This document shows, one piece after another, positions 52,340 through 63,533 of a stretch of 64,000 bases of DNA; position 1 is the first letter of the stretch; each line of letters begins with the position of its first letter. The stretch is taken from NCBI GenBank assembly GCA_945873815.1, contig CAMCEE010000001.1, forward strand, positions 139,897-203,896, given 5' to 3'. Origin of the DNA: an uncultured Caryophanales bacterium (lineage in GTDB: Bacteria; Bacillota_I; Bacilli_A; RFN20; CAG-449). Below the pieces are notes generated by a model, which made no database searches, had not been told where the DNA came from, and was given only the letters and a program-made list of their open reading frames with translations. The translations under genes were made by a program, and so were the position numbers.

Positions 52340-53923
52340 ATGAAAAAAGTTGTTATTATTGGCGCAGGACCTGCAGGATTAACTGCAGCATATGAGCTAT
52401 TAAAAAATAATCCTTCAATGGACGTTACTATTTTAGAAGCAAGTAATGTTATTGGAGGCATTTCTCAAACGCATCGTTTTAATGGTAATAGAATGGATTT
52501 AGGTGGACACCGTTTCTTTTCGAAAGATGAAAGAGTTACTAATTTGTGGAGTGAGATTATGCCTTTACAAAGCAAACCTTCAAAGGATGATATTGAAACA
52601 GGTACAATTAAACCTCTTGCTGAAGTAGGACCGGATCCTGAAAATGATGATAGAACAATGCTTCTTAGAAATCGTGTATCACGTATCTTTTTCTTACGTA
52701 AGTTTTTCGATTATCCAATCACGTTAAAAGCAGAAACTTTTAAAAATATGGGATTTAAGAATACGATGAAGGCTGGATTTGGATATCTTGGATGCTGCCT
52801 CCATAAGAGAAAAGAAAATTCATTAGAGGATTTCTACATCAATCGTTTTGGTAAACCTTTATATCAAATGTTTTTCGAAGACTATACGACAAAATTATGG
52901 GGAATTTCACCTAACAAAATTTCTCCAGATTGGGGCGCACAAAGAGTTAAGGGCTTAAGTTTATGGAAAGCTGTTTGGTCGGTTCTAACTAAACCTTTTA
53001 AAAAGAATTCAAAGAAAGTTGAAACATCACTAATTGAACAATTCTGGTATCCAAAATTTGGACCTGGTCAACTTTATGAAGCAATGGCAGATGATATCAC
53101 TAAAATGGGTGGTAAAATCATCATGAATGCTGAGGTAAATAAGATTTGTAGAAAAGATAATAAGGTTGAATATATTGAGGCAAATGTCGAAGGAGTTCAA
53201 ACTAGATTTGATGCAGATGACTTTATTTCTTCTATGCCAATTAAGGATTTATATTATGCTTTTGGTGAAGAGAATTGCACAAAAGAAGTTTTTGATATTG
53301 CGACTAATTTGATTTATCGAGATTTTATTACTGTGGGATTACTTGTTAATAAATTGAATTTAGTTAATAAAACAAAAATTAAAACTGTTGGTAATATCGT
53401 TCCTGATGATTGGATTTATATTCAAGAAAGAGATGTTAAGGTTGGAAGATTGCAAATCTTTAATAACTGGTCGCCATATATGGTTAAAGATAATAAGAAT
53501 ACTGTCTTTATGGGGCTTGAATATTTCGTTACAGAAGGTGATGAGATGTGGAATATGAGCGATAAAGATTTTATTGAGTTTGCGATTTCTGAAATGGTAA
53601 AAATCGATATCGTCGATAAGGATGCTGTTCTTGATGCTTGCCGTTTAAAAGTCAAGAAAGCATATCCTGCTTATTTTGGAGTATATAAGGATTTTGATAA
53701 AGTTAAAGAAGATTTGATTTCTTTTGATAATTTATATTGTGTTGGAAGAAATGGACAACATCATTACAATAATATGGATCACTCGATGGTTACTGCAATG
53801 ATGGCAGCTTCAATTGTTTTAGAGGAAGGTAAGTATAATAAAGCTGATATTTGGGAAGTTAATACTGAAAAGGAATATCATGAAACAAAAGAAGGAAATG
53901 AAAATGGTAAAGAAAGTAATTAA
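52340..53923 (+). CDS. FAD-dependent oxidoreductase, amine oxidase/UDP-galactopyranose mutase-like
   Basis: This 527-residue flavoenzyme has an N-terminal Rossmann motif [18 protein letters not shown] (residues about 3-20), the second FAD contact [15 protein letters not shown], and [14 protein letters not shown] near 53-66. The C-terminal FAD end reads [20 protein letters not shown]. These are shared with bacterial protoporphyrinogen-oxidase-like and UDP-galactopyranose mutase-like proteins that often sit beside GtrA and glycosyltransferases. The substrate is therefore probably a sugar nucleotide or lipid-linked sugar, not haem. It overlaps the next gene by 20 bases. Confidence 0.8.
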   Translation: MKKVVIIGAGPAGLTAAYELLKNNPSMDVTILEASNVIGGISQTHRFNGNRMDLGGHRFFSKDERVTNLWSEIMPLQSKPSKDDIETGTIKPLAEVGPDPENDDRTMLLRNRVSRIFFLRKFFDYPITLKAETFKNMGFKNTMKAGFGYLGCCLHKRKENSLEDFYINRFGKPLYQMFFEDYTTKLWGISPNKISPDWGAQRVKGLSLWKAVWSVLTKPFKKNSKKVETSLIEQFWYPKFGPGQLYEAMADDITKMGGKIIMNAEVNKICRKDNKVEYIEANVEGVQTRFDADDFISSMPIKDLYYAFGEENCTKEVFDIATNLIYRDFITVGLLVNKLNLVNKTKIKTVGNIVPDDWIYIQERDVKVGRLQIFNNWSPYMVKDNKNTVFMGLEYFVTEGDEMWNMSDKDFIEFAISEMVKIDIVDKDAVLDACRLKVKKAYPAYFGVYKDFDKVKEDLISFDNLYCVGRNGQHHYNNMDHSMVTAMMAASIVLEEGKYNKADIWEVNTEKEYHETKEGNENGKESN

Positions 53924-55457
53924 TTATTTTAAGAACCATATGATTTTAACAAAAAGCATCGCTTTTGCCTTGCTTTTTATATTTATTTGGGTTTTATATG
54001 ATATTTTTGTTCCACTTTCTAAAGTAGGTACAGATGCATTTCAAACTATTCGTACTTTGATGATTATTTCACCCGTTATTTGTTTTGGTATCGGATGTTA
54101 TTTAAAGGGGAAAAATAAATTATCAATTGAAGCGTTTGCTCTCCTAATTATGATTGCAGGTTTTTCCATGCGTATTGGATATGCGTTCTATACGGGAGCT
54201 AATTGTCGTCAACATGATGTAGAGATGTATAATGGAAAAAATCTAGCAACATATGAAAATGGTGGACAAGGACACTTCGCTTATACTTTGTATATTTATG
54301 AACATGGTACACTACCTCCTGAAATAAAATGGCAATTCTATCATCCACCTCTATGGCATAGTCTCTCTGCTGGATTTATGAGAATATATGGTTTCTTTAA
54401 AGGAGAAACGGATATTGCGACTCTATATAATTCTTGCATGATTCTATCTAGTTATATTGGATGTTTAACTCTATATGCATGTAAGAAGTTGGTATTTGAA
54501 ATTATTCCTTCAAATAAGGGAAAAGGAATAACTTTATTACTTCTTGCATTTCATAGTCAATTTTTCATTATGGCAGGTTGGATGAATAATGAACAATTAG
54601 CGTTGATGTTTACTATTTTTAGTTTATATTTTGCAATTAGATATCATAAAACTAATTCTTGGGTAAATATTGTTTTATGCGCCATCTCAATTGGATGTGG
54701 AATGATGTCAAAAATTAGCGCAGCAACTATTGCTTTACCAATAGGAATTATCTTTGTTTATGATCTAGTAAGAAATATTAAAGATAAGAAAACAGTTACT
54801 ACATTACTTCAATTTGGTGTTTTCTTACTAATTTGTGCACCATTAGGTTTATGGTTTCAAATCAAGAATATCGTTCAATTTGGATTTGATTCGATTAAAG
54901 TTCCTTCTATTAGTACTAGTTCTTCTTTAAGTGTTATTAATTATTCGATATGGCAAAGATTTGGTTTATTTAATCCGTCAAATATCAAAGAAGGAATGTT
55001 CTGCATCTTAAGACCAAATGAAAATGGATATATGGACTATAATGTATGGCTTTATACATTAAAATGTTCTGTTTTTGGTGAATACAGCTATTGGGGTGGA
55101 ATGTTTTTTGCTGGTAGTTTGTTAGTGGCAAACTCTCTTCTAATCTTATTATGCATTTATACAGCTTTTGATGTTGTTATTCGCGAATGGAAAAAAGATA
55201 CTAGAAATCTAAACATTTTGATGATAGTTATTATTTTGGAAAGCTTAATAGCTTATATTTATTTCCAAATCACTAATCCAGTTACTTGTACGCAAGATTT
55301 TAGATATATGACGTTTATTTTAATTCCTTCAATGTATTTTGTTGGAAAATCATTTTCTGAAAAAAGTGGAAATAAGATGTATAAGAATATTGTCATCTAT
55401 GCAACAGTTATCCTATTTGTTTCTTTCTCATTCTTAACTTTCGTATCTGTGCGATAA
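53904..55457 (+). CDS. GT-C family membrane glycosyltransferase (GT39/ArnT-like)
   Basis: This polytopic protein of about 517 residues has at least ten hydrophobic spans. The first outer loop after span 3 has the GT-C acidic motif region ([16 protein letters not shown]). [19 protein letters not shown] follows, the H-P-P-x-x-H stretch typical of dolichyl/undecaprenyl-phosphate sugar-using transferases of the PMT/ArnT type. It probably transfers a sugar from an undecaprenyl-phosphate carrier to a surface polymer or protein. The ATG at 53904 has AAGGA seven bases upstream and lies within the preceding gene end, indicating coupling. Acceptor and donor are unknown. Confidence 0.8.
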   Translation: MVKKVINYFKNHMILTKSIAFALLFIFIWVLYDIFVPLSKVGTDAFQTIRTLMIISPVICFGIGCYLKGKNKLSIEAFALLIMIAGFSMRIGYAFYTGANCRQHDVEMYNGKNLATYENGGQGHFAYTLYIYEHGTLPPEIKWQFYHPPLWHSLSAGFMRIYGFFKGETDIATLYNSCMILSSYIGCLTLYACKKLVFEIIPSNKGKGITLLLLAFHSQFFIMAGWMNNEQLALMFTIFSLYFAIRYHKTNSWVNIVLCAISIGCGMMSKISAATIALPIGIIFVYDLVRNIKDKKTVTTLLQFGVFLLICAPLGLWFQIKNIVQFGFDSIKVPSISTSSSLSVINYSIWQRFGLFNPSNIKEGMFCILRPNENGYMDYNVWLYTLKCSVFGEYSYWGGMFFAGSLLVANSLLILLCIYTAFDVVIREWKKDTRNLNILMIVIILESLIAYIYFQITNPVTCTQDFRYMTFILIPSMYFVGKSFSEKSGNKMYKNIVIYATVILFVSFSFLTFVSVR

Positions 55458-55500
55458 ATACATATTTATCTATTATTGTAACTATTTGGAGCTTGTTAAT

Positions 55501-56253
55501 ATGAAAAAAAGATGGGTTTTATTAGTTTTATATATTCTTATGTTATGCGTCTCTTGCAATAACAATATTAGTGATATATCGACTCAGGAAGTTGGGGAAG
55601 TATATATCAATTTTAACGATAAGAGAGTTGAAAATGGAAGTATCATAAATGTTGAGACAGGAGTAATATATGGACTAGAAGTTCGATTTAAAGGCAATTG
55701 TTCAAATATTAGATTGGAATATGATAAAGATTATTTTGAAACGAGAGATAACATGAGTTTTTCTAGTCCTAATTCGGGATCTAATAATCGATTTTTTGTA
55801 AAAGAAAAAGAAGGGGCAACATCTCTTAAAATATTTGTAAATGATACTTTACAAAATGAATATCATTTCATTGTATCTGATAATTCTATCAATTATACAT
55901 TAATTGATTCATCGAAGAACAAATATGTTTCAACTGATCAAATTGTTAAACTTACATCATTAGATGAATATAAAGAATATATAGACAGAGTTGATTATCG
56001 TGAAAAATGTACTTTCAGCGAGAATTATTTCAAGGAAAACAATATATATTTTGTATATACGATCAATGAAAAAGATTGTGAATATAGAGGAATGACAAAA
56101 GTTTTCAATGATGAAAGGTATACTTATTTTAATATATGCAGTCAGATGGGAACGATGGATGAAGTTAATGTGGATTATTATCTAGAAGTTTATAGCCTAA
56201 AAAAGGAAGATGTTAGAGAGGAAAGTCTTTTCTTTGGTTCATATTATTATTAA
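55501..56253 (+). CDS. Hypothetical lipoprotein
   Basis: I do not recognise this 250-residue secreted protein. The signal peptide KKRWVLLVLYILMLCVSC ends at a probable lipid-attachment cysteine followed by NNN. The mature part is beta-rich and acidic, begins with an extended stretch (EVGEVYINFNDKRVENGS) and has no repeats. The ATG at 55501 follows TTGGAGC; an upstream in-frame codon at 55486 lacks a site. It lies 43 bases after the GT-C gene and may belong to that unit. A large hairpin follows. Confidence 0.6.
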   Translation: MKKRWVLLVLYILMLCVSCNNNISDISTQEVGEVYINFNDKRVENGSIINVETGVIYGLEVRFKGNCSNIRLEYDKDYFETRDNMSFSSPNSGSNNRFFVKEKEGATSLKIFVNDTLQNEYHFIVSDNSINYTLIDSSKNKYVSTDQIVKLTSLDEYKEYIDRVDYREKCTFSENYFKENNIYFVYTINEKDCEYRGMTKVFNDERYTYFNICSQMGTMDEVNVDYYLEVYSLKKEDVREESLFFGSYYY

Positions 56254-56343
56254 TTATTTTTGAATAATATATCTCAATATATATAATAAATATCTACTAG
56301 TTATGATGGTTTCATTTAAAAAAGATATGTAAATATTTATATT

Positions 56344-56392
56344 AATGCGATATAATCATTACGATACGAAACGTATGATATATCGCATTTTT
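56344..56392 (+). terminator. Large hairpin before tgt
   Basis: AATGCGATATA pairs with TATATCGCATT, and inside it ATACG pairs with CGTAT around AAA. TTTTT overlaps the 3' end. It lies about 90 bases after the lipoprotein stop and 20 bases before tgt, so it may end the former unit or attenuate tgt. Confidence 0.65.
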
Positions 56393-56410
56393 GTTGAAAG
56401 AAGAGGATGA

Positions 56411-57544
<1,134 letters not shown>

Positions 57545-57545
57545 T

Positions 57546-58607
57546 ATGGAAGAAATAGATATATTGGATATTAGTAATTACGATTATGAATTACCGGAAG
57601 AACTAATAGCTCAATCTCCTTCACCTTTAAGAGATCATTCTCGATTAATGGTGATTAATAAGGATGATAAAACAATTGAACATCATACTTTTTACGAGAT
57701 AATCGACTTTTTGAAACCGGGCGATGTTATTGTTAGAAATAATTCTAAAGTCATTCCTGCTCGTCTTTTTGGTGTTAAAGAAGGGACGGGAGCTCACGTG
57801 GAAGTTCTCTTACTAAAAGATAAAGGAAATGATGTTTGGGAATGTTTATGCGGAAATGCTAAAGCGATTAAATTAGGAACGATTATTTCTTTTGGAAATG
57901 GAGAGTTAAAAGCAGAATGTGTTGAAATTAAAGATGAAGGTATTAGAGAAATGAAACTCCTATATAAAGGAATTTTATTTGAAATACTTGATGTTTTAGG
58001 TAAGATGCCTTTACCACCATATATTAAAAAACAATGTGAAGATAATTCTCGATATCAAACAGTTTATGCGAAAGTTGAAGGAAGTGCGGCAGCTCCTACT
58101 GCAGGATTTCATTTCACGGAGGAACTATTTGAAAAAATAAGAAAAAAAGGAATAATTGTTACCGATGTTACATTGCATGTTGGTCTAGGTACATTTAGAC
58201 CAGTTAAAGTATCAAATTTAAAAGATCATCATATGCATTCTGAGATGTATGAAATGAGCGCGGAAACGGCGAATATTCTTAATAAAGCAAAAGAGGAAGG
58301 AAGACGAATTATCGCCCTTGGAACTACTTCAACTAGAACACTTGAATCAGTTTGGCAAAAATATGGTTCATTTAAAGAGTGCAAAGGTGAAACTTCCATT
58401 TTCATTTATCCTGGATATAAATTTGGTGCGATAGATGCTCAAATCACTAATTTTCATTTACCAAAATCAACACTAATTATGCTTGTTTCTGCTTTTGCAG
58501 GAAGGGAATTTATTTTGAGCGCATATAAAGAAGCTGTGAAGGAAAGATATCGCTTCTTTAGTTTTGGAGATTCTATGTTCATTTATGGAAACGATAAGAA
58601 AGATTAA
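57546..58607 (+). CDS. queA: S-adenosylmethionine:tRNA ribosyltransferase-isomerase
   Basis: QueA converts preQ1-tRNA to epoxyqueuosine-tRNA. Motifs: YELPEELIAQSPSPLRDHSRLM near residues 12-33 (quoted as LIAQSPSPLRDHSRLM), GDVIVRNNSKVIPARLFG, MPLPPYIKK, AAPTAGFHFT, and HVGLGTFRPV. Length about 353. The ATG at 57546 comes right after the tgt stop; a longer in-frame start inside tgt is not supported. The queH frame begins within its 3' end. Confidence 0.96.
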   Translation: MEEIDILDISNYDYELPEELIAQSPSPLRDHSRLMVINKDDKTIEHHTFYEIIDFLKPGDVIVRNNSKVIPARLFGVKEGTGAHVEVLLLKDKGNDVWECLCGNAKAIKLGTIISFGNGELKAECVEIKDEGIREMKLLYKGILFEILDVLGKMPLPPYIKKQCEDNSRYQTVYAKVEGSAAAPTAGFHFTEELFEKIRKKGIIVTDVTLHVGLGTFRPVKVSNLKDHHMHSEMYEMSAETANILNKAKEEGRRIIALGTTSTRTLESVWQKYGSFKECKGETSIFIYPGYKFGAIDAQITNFHLPKSTLIMLVSAFAGREFILSAYKEAVKERYRFFSFGDSMFIYGNDKKD

Positions 58608-59244
58608 TTATTATAAAGAATCTCTTATTGAATTAGAGAAAATTAAAAATAGTGGGATTAAACCTTCTATTGCTCTTCATGCTTGTTGTGGACCTTGTTC
58701 TGCATATCCAATAGAATTTTTGGTGGGTTATTTCTCAAAAGTAACCATTCTATTTGATAACTCAAATATTTATCCTTTTGAGGAATATTCAAGAAGAAAA
58801 GACGAACTTATTAGATATGTCAACATTTTTAATGATGAACACAATACAAATGTGGAAGTCGTTGTTTTTGATTATGATAATGAATCATATAATGAGATGC
58901 TTGACGAATATGGTGATATGGATGAAGGGTTATCTCGTTGTTTCAAATGCTATCGTACACGCATGGAAAACTGCTATAAGTATGCAGAGGAAAATGGGTA
59001 TGATTATTTTTGTACTGTAATGACAATTTCTCGTCAAAAGAGTTCACAAGTAATGAATAAAATTGGTATCGATTTATCAAAAAAATATAAAACTAAGTAT
59101 TTCTTATCTGATTTTAAAAAGAATAAGGGTATCGATAGAGCTAGAGAAATAAGGATTGAATACAATATGTATAATCAACAATACTGTGGATGCATTTATT
59201 CATATAATAGATATCTTAAAAGAAAAGAGAAAGAGAATTTATGA
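58585..59244 (+). CDS. queH: Epoxyqueuosine reductase QueH
   Basis: QueH reduces epoxyqueuosine to queuosine, replacing QueG. The Fe-S/metal cysteines are in LHACCGPCSAYP near residues 31-42 and in SRCFKCYRTRM and QQYCGCIYS. Other features are NIYPFEEYSRR and TVMTISRQKSSQ. About 219 residues. The ATG at 58585 lies inside queA, with GGAG 15 bases upstream; this is long, so the start is uncertain. It completes a tgt-queA-queH salvage pathway, while de novo preQ0 genes are absent from the window. Confidence 0.93.
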   Translation: METIRKINYYKESLIELEKIKNSGIKPSIALHACCGPCSAYPIEFLVGYFSKVTILFDNSNIYPFEEYSRRKDELIRYVNIFNDEHNTNVEVVVFDYDNESYNEMLDEYGDMDEGLSRCFKCYRTRMENCYKYAEENGYDYFCTVMTISRQKSSQVMNKIGIDLSKKYKTKYFLSDFKKNKGIDRAREIRIEYNMYNQQYCGCIYSYNRYLKRKEKENL

Positions 59245-59666
59245 TATATAGTGGAAAGATTCATTTGACTAATATGTTCATGATTTATGATGAAAATGGA
59301 AATATTCTAGTGCAAGAACGAATAAAGAATGATTGGCCTGGGATTAATTTTCCTGGTGGACATGTGGAGATAGATGAAAGTCTAGAAGAATCGTGTATTA
59401 GAGAGATGAAAGAAGAAACGGGTTTAGATGTTTTTGATTTAGAAGGTTGTGGGTTCTTTGAATGGAACAACATAGATACTAAAGAAAGACACATTGCAGT
59501 TTTATATAGAACAAATAAATACGAGGGAAACATAATAAACTCAAAAGAAGGTAAAGTATTTTGGATCAATTATAAAGATATTAATGAATATTGTTTATCT
59601 CAAGATTTTGAGAAGATAATGTTTGAATGTATGAAGGGACTTAATATTTGTAATATTAAGAAATAA
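59241..59666 (+). CDS. NUDIX hydrolase (MutT-like)
   Basis: This 141-residue NUDIX hydrolase carries a complete Nudix box: GGHVEIDESLEESC followed by IREMKEETGL, fitting G-x5-E-x7-R-E-U-x-E-E-x-G-U at about residues 38-60. Substrates are unpredictable; 8-oxo-dGTP-like or nucleotide-sugar pyrophosphates are typical. It overlaps queH by four bases (ATGA), so it is probably translated with the queuosine genes. A hairpin terminator follows. Confidence 0.9.
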   Translation: MIYSGKIHLTNMFMIYDENGNILVQERIKNDWPGINFPGGHVEIDESLEESCIREMKEETGLDVFDLEGCGFFEWNNIDTKERHIAVLYRTNKYEGNIINSKEGKVFWINYKDINEYCLSQDFEKIMFECMKGLNICNIKK

Positions 59667-59673
59667 TAAAATA

Positions 59674-59720
59674 CCCATTTTTGAAACACGAATATCCGTT
59701 GTCAAAAAAATGGTTTTTTT
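59674..59720 (+). terminator. Terminator after the NUDIX gene
   Basis: CCATTTTTGA pairs imperfectly with TCAAAAAAATGG across a loop of about 20 bases, and GGTTTTTTT forms the tail. It separates this unit from the S10 operon. Confidence 0.65.
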
Positions 59721-59793
59721 ATGGCTAGAAAATTTTGCATTATATAAATATATATAATTATTTTAAAAATACAAAAAAATATTAAAAAAATTG

Positions 59794-59822
59794 TTGACAA
59801 TGATTTTTATGTTTAGTAGAAT
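59794..59822 (+). promoter_or_regulatory. Strong promoter of the S10 operon
   Basis: TTGACA (59794-59799), 17 bases, then TAGAAT (59817-59822). The upstream DNA has A and T tracts that would act as an UP-type element. Confidence 0.85.
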
Positions 59823-59828
59823 GTTGAA

Positions 59829-59960
59829 GTCAAGTCTGCAAAAGATACTACGCATTGAAGTGGGAGATTGCTGAACGCCGACAGCCGTTGTCTAGCCGCG
59901 ACGAAACTTCGTAATTCAGGTAACTCACATGGAGCGTTGTCTAACATGATTTAGACCAAG
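59829..59960 (+). promoter_or_regulatory. Structured leader of the S10 operon mRNA
   Basis: About 145 bases of leader lie between promoter and rpsJ. It is richer in GC than the surroundings, with candidate pairings CGACGAAACTTCG (stem CGA/TCG), GACAGCCGTTGTC (stem GACA/TGTC) and TCTAACATGATTTAGA (stem TCTAA/TTTAGA). S10 leaders are usually bound by L4 to repress the operon, and r-leader families are known from related bacteria. I cannot assign a family by eye. Confidence 0.55.
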
Positions 59961-59975
59961 AAGGAGATTAGAAAA

Positions 59976-60284
59976 ATGGCAAAAGCAAAAACAATTAGAG
60001 TTCGCTTACAAGCTTACGATCACAAGATCTTAGACTTATCAGTCCAAAAAATCGTAGCAGCAGCGAAAGCTACAGGCGCTGGAGTTGTAGGACCAATTCC
60101 TCTTCCAACAGAGAAACAAGTTTATACAATTCTTAGAGCAGTTCACAATTTCAAAGATGCACGTGAACAATTCGAAATTAGAACACACAAGAGAATTATT
60201 GACATTGTGGGTCCTACAAAACAAACAATTGATGCATTAACACACATGGATCTTCCAAGTGGCGTTGACATCGTAATCAAGTAA
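59976..60284 (+). CDS. rpsJ: 30S ribosomal protein S10
   Basis: This is uS10, 102 residues. It shows [20 protein letters not shown] near residues 7-26 and the conserved GPIPLPT loop near 38-44. [15 protein letters not shown] follows. It has a GGAG site (AAGGAGAT) and is the first gene of the S10-spc ribosomal operon. Confidence 0.97.
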   Translation: MAKAKTIRVRLQAYDHKILDLSVQKIVAAAKATGAGVVGPIPLPTEKQVYTILRAVHNFKDAREQFEIRTHKRIIDIVGPTKQTIDALTHMDLPSGVDIVIK

Positions 60285-60304
60285 GAAGGAGGCAGGAAAC
60301 CAAT

Positions 60305-61003
60305 ATGAAATCAATCGTAGGTAGAAAAATGGGTATGACCCAAGTATTCGCTCAAGATGGCACAATGTATCCTGTCACTGTTGTCGAAGTCTTACCAAAC
60401 GTTGTTACTCAAGTTAAGACAGTCGAAACTGACGATTATGATGCTATCCAAGTTGGATACGAAGACAAGAAGGAAAACCGCTGCAACAAAGCAGAATTAG
60501 GTATTTTCAAAAAAGCAGGTGTTGCTCCTAAATACGAATTAGTCGAATTGAAGGGTGACGAAATGATGAGCTACAAAGTTGGCGATTCAATCAATTGTGG
60601 AATCTTTGCTTCAGGTGATGTTGTTGATGTCACAGGCGTAAGCAAGGGTAGAGGATTCTCAGGCGCAATCAAACGCTGGGGATACAAAATCGGACCTAAA
60701 GGACATGGTTCAGGTTATCATAGAGGAGCTGGTTCATTTGCTACAAACGGTCGTTACAATCGTGGCGTTATGAAAGGCAAAAAGAGCGCAGGTCATCATG
60801 GTAACACTACAGCAACAATCTTAAACTTAACAATCGTTGCAGTAGATACAGTTAACAATGCTATCTTAGTTAAGGGTGCTATCCCAGGACCAAGAAAGTC
60901 TATTGTTACAATTAGAAGTGCAGTTAAAACACAAAAAAGTAAGCCAGCTGTAAAACCATTAGTAAATTACACACCAGTGGTCGATGGCGGAGAGGAGAAA
61001 TAG
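60305..61003 (+). CDS. rplC: 50S ribosomal protein L3
   Basis: This is uL3, 232 residues. It opens [12 protein letters not shown]. The conserved peptidyl-transferase-proximal region is [15 protein letters not shown] near residues 113-127, then [13 protein letters not shown] and [13 protein letters not shown]-like [13 protein letters not shown]-terminal extension after the usual end ([22 protein letters not shown]) makes it about 20 residues longer than typical. It precedes rplD by three bases. Confidence 0.97.
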   Translation: MKSIVGRKMGMTQVFAQDGTMYPVTVVEVLPNVVTQVKTVETDDYDAIQVGYEDKKENRCNKAELGIFKKAGVAPKYELVELKGDEMMSYKVGDSINCGIFASGDVVDVTGVSKGRGFSGAIKRWGYKIGPKGHGSGYHRGAGSFATNGRYNRGVMKGKKSAGHHGNTTATILNLTIVAVDTVNNAILVKGAIPGPRKSIVTIRSAVKTQKSKPAVKPLVNYTPVVDGGEEK

Positions 61004-61006
61004 GCA

Positions 61007-61645
61007 ATGGCAGCAAAGAATGTTTCTTTAAAAGTTATTAACCAAGCAGGCGAAGAAGCAGGTAAGGTTAGCGTCAGCAACGAAGTATTCGGTGTTGAAG
61101 TAAATAGCCAAGTCATGTTCGACGCAGTTCAAGTTTACCAATCAAACATGAGACAAGCTACAGCAAAAGTTCTCACTCGTTCAGAAGTTCGTGGTGGTGG
61201 TAAAAAACCATGGAGACAAAAAGGAACTGGTAGAGCAAGAGCTGGTTCAAATCGTTCACCATTATGGAGACACGGTGGTATCGTATTTGGTCCAACAGGC
61301 ACACAAAACTACAAATTATCTCAAAATAAGAAAGCTCATGCATTAGCAGTTAAATCAGCATTAACATTAAAAGCTCAAAACAAAGACATTATCGTTGTTG
61401 ATGCATTAAACTTCGAAGCACCTTCAACAAAGGCAGCAGTTGATTTCTTAGCTAAAGCAAATGCAAAGGCAAAAACATTAATTGTTATCGCAGATGATAA
61501 TGACAACCTCGTTGCTTCTGCAAGAAACATCCCAGGCGTTATCGTTGTTAAAACAAACAACTTATCAGTCTATGATGTATTGAATACAAACAGCTTAGTC
61601 TTCACAAAAGAAGCAATTAAGGCTGTGGAAGGAGACCTCAAATAA
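61007..61645 (+). CDS. rplD: 50S ribosomal protein L4
   Basis: This is uL4, 212 residues. The extended loop lining the exit tunnel reads RGGGKKPWRQKGTGRARAG near residues 62-80, followed by SPLWRHGGIVFGP. It is the likely autogenous regulator of the operon through the S10 leader. The stop shares a base with the rplW start (TAATG). Confidence 0.97.
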   Translation: MAAKNVSLKVINQAGEEAGKVSVSNEVFGVEVNSQVMFDAVQVYQSNMRQATAKVLTRSEVRGGGKKPWRQKGTGRARAGSNRSPLWRHGGIVFGPTGTQNYKLSQNKKAHALAVKSALTLKAQNKDIIVVDALNFEAPSTKAAVDFLAKANAKAKTLIVIADDNDNLVASARNIPGVIVVKTNNLSVYDVLNTNSLVFTKEAIKAVEGDLK

Positions 61646-61995
61646 TGGCAGCAAAAAAGAAAGTCGCTACTAAAGTAGAAGAAAGAAAATACGCAGCTCC
61701 AGCAATTGAGAGCTTCGATGTAATCATTGCTCCAATCGTTACAGAAAAGACAATGAAACAACAACAAGAAGAAAATATCGTAACATTAAAGGTTGCAAAA
61801 AATGCAAATAGAGCTCAAGTTAAACTTGCAGTTGAACAAATCTTCAATGTTAAGGTAGATAGAGTTAACATTGTTAACGTTCTTCCAAAAGCAAAAAGAG
61901 TTGGCCGTTACGAAGGCAAAGTTAGCGGTTATAAGAAAGCAATCGTTAAAATCAATGCAGCAGACAAAATCAACGTTGCTGGCGATGCTGAATAA
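61645..61995 (+). CDS. rplW: 50S ribosomal protein L23
   Basis: This is uL23, 116 residues, a docking site for trigger factor and SRP at the tunnel exit. An N-terminal extension of about 24 residues (AAKKKVATKVEERKYAAPAI) precedes the usual beginning VIIAPIVTEKTM. VEQIFNVKVDRVNIVNVLPK and KRVGRYEG are family signatures. It is coupled to rplD by a one-base overlap. Confidence 0.95.
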   Translation: MAAKKKVATKVEERKYAAPAIESFDVIIAPIVTEKTMKQQQEENIVTLKVAKNANRAQVKLAVEQIFNVKVDRVNIVNVLPKAKRVGRYEGKVSGYKKAIVKINAADKINVAGDAE

Positions 61996-62031
61996 TTATT
62001 AAATAAGATTATTATAGGAGATTAGAAGAAT

Positions 62032-62874
62032 ATGCCAATTAAAAGTTATAAACCTACGACACCAAGCCGTCGTCATATGACTCAATCAACATTCCAAGAA
62101 ATCACAACATCTACTCCTGAAAAAAGTTTGTTAGTATCCATTAAGAAAACTGGTGGTCGTAACAATACAGGTATGATTACATGCCGTCACATCGGTGGTG
62201 GAAATAAAAGAAAATATAGAATCATCGATTTCAAGAGAAACAAAGATGGCGTTGTTGGAAAAGTTGCAACAATTGAGTACGATCCAAACAGAAATGCAAA
62301 CATTTGCTTAATCAATTACACAGATGGTGAAAAGAGATACATCCTTGCTCCAAAAGGATTAAAAGTTGGAGATTCAGTAGTATCTGGCGATGCATGCGAT
62401 ATCCAAGTCGGTAATGCAATGCAATTAGCAAACATCCCAGAAGGTACATTTGTTCACAACGTTGAATTAACTCCATTAAAGGGTGGACAATTATGCCGTG
62501 CAGCTGGTACATCAGCTCAAGTTCTCGGTCTTGAAGGAAAATACGTTATCTTACGTTTAGCTTCAGGCGAAGTAAGAAAAGTATTAAGTACATGCCGTGC
62601 AACAGTTGGTATAGTCGGTAATGAAGACTGGAACTTAGTTGTATTAGGTAAAGCTGGTAAGAGCAGATGGAATGGCGTAAGACCTACAGTTCGTGGCTCT
62701 GTTATGAACCCTAATGATCACCCACATGGTGGTGGTGAAGGTAAATGTCCAATCGGTCGTGATGCACCAAGAACTCCTTGGGGTAAACGTGCAATGGGCG
62801 TTAAGACAAGAAAATCCAAGAAAGCTTCAAGCAAATTAATTGTAAGAAGAGCTAATGGTGGAAAAGCATTATAG
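62032..62874 (+). CDS. rplB: 50S ribosomal protein L2
   Basis: This is uL2, 280 residues, needed for subunit joining and peptidyl transfer. It begins [36 protein letters not shown] lies near residues 43-63 (quoted as [17 protein letters not shown]). The catalytic-centre segment [17 protein letters not shown] contains the conserved histidine, and [13 protein letters not shown] follows. Confidence 0.98.
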   Translation: MPIKSYKPTTPSRRHMTQSTFQEITTSTPEKSLLVSIKKTGGRNNTGMITCRHIGGGNKRKYRIIDFKRNKDGVVGKVATIEYDPNRNANICLINYTDGEKRYILAPKGLKVGDSVVSGDACDIQVGNAMQLANIPEGTFVHNVELTPLKGGQLCRAAGTSAQVLGLEGKYVILRLASGEVRKVLSTCRATVGIVGNEDWNLVVLGKAGKSRWNGVRPTVRGSVMNPNDHPHGGGEGKCPIGRDAPRTPWGKRAMGVKTRKSKKASSKLIVRRANGGKAL

Positions 62875-62893
62875 TGAAAGGAGAAAGTAGAAA

Positions 62894-63172
62894 ATGGCAC
62901 GTAGTTTAAAGAAAGGCCCATTCGCTGATGCACACTTAATGAAAAAAGTTGAAGCATTAAACGAAGCAGGCAAAAAAGAATTAATTAAAACATGGTCAAG
63001 AAGATCAACAATCTTCCCATCATTCATCGAACACTCTTTCGCTGTATATAACGGTCATGAATTCATTACAGTTTATGTAACAGAAGATATGGTCGGACAT
63101 AAGTTAGGTGAATTCGCTCCAACAAGAACATATAAAGGTCATGCTGGAAACGATGATAAAGGAAAGAAATAG
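62894..63172 (+). CDS. rpsS: 30S ribosomal protein S19
   Basis: This is uS19, 92 residues. The start [19 protein letters not shown] and the core [18 protein letters not shown] are diagnostic, followed by [20 protein letters not shown]. It has an AAGGAG site and lies in the expected place between rplB and rplV. Confidence 0.97.
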   Translation: MARSLKKGPFADAHLMKKVEALNEAGKKELIKTWSRRSTIFPSFIEHSFAVYNGHEFITVYVTEDMVGHKLGEFAPTRTYKGHAGNDDKGKK

Positions 63173-63185
63173 GAGGTAAGAAAGT

Positions 63186-63518
63186 ATGGAAGCAACAGCA
63201 AAAGTTACTGGAGTACGTATCACTCCTAGAAAAGCTAAGTTAGTAGTAGATGTAGTTAGAGGCAAAGATGTTTCAGTTGCATTAGGTATCTTAGCAAATA
63301 CAAATAAATCAGCAGTAGTTATGGTTGAAAAATTAATTAAATCAGCTGCAGCTAATGCTGTAAACAACTTCAAGATGAATGAATCAAAATTATACATCAA
63401 GACAATTTACGTCACTGAAGGACCAAGACTTAAGAGATATTTACCAAGAGCAAAAGGCTCTGCAGATACACTTCTTAAGAGAACATGCAACGTTAATATC
63501 GTTGTAGCAGAAAGATAG
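63186..63518 (+). CDS. rplV: 50S ribosomal protein L22
   Basis: This is uL22, 110 residues. It shows VRITPRKAKLVVDVVRGKDV near residues 10-29 and the tunnel hairpin end YVTEGPRLKRYLPRAKGSAD near 77-96. It has an AGGAGG site and is followed 15 bases later by rpsC. Confidence 0.97.
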   Translation: MEATAKVTGVRITPRKAKLVVDVVRGKDVSVALGILANTNKSAVVMVEKLIKSAAANAVNNFKMNESKLYIKTIYVTEGPRLKRYLPRAKGSADTLLKRTCNVNIVVAER

Positions 63519-63533
63519 GAGGAAGAAACGGAT

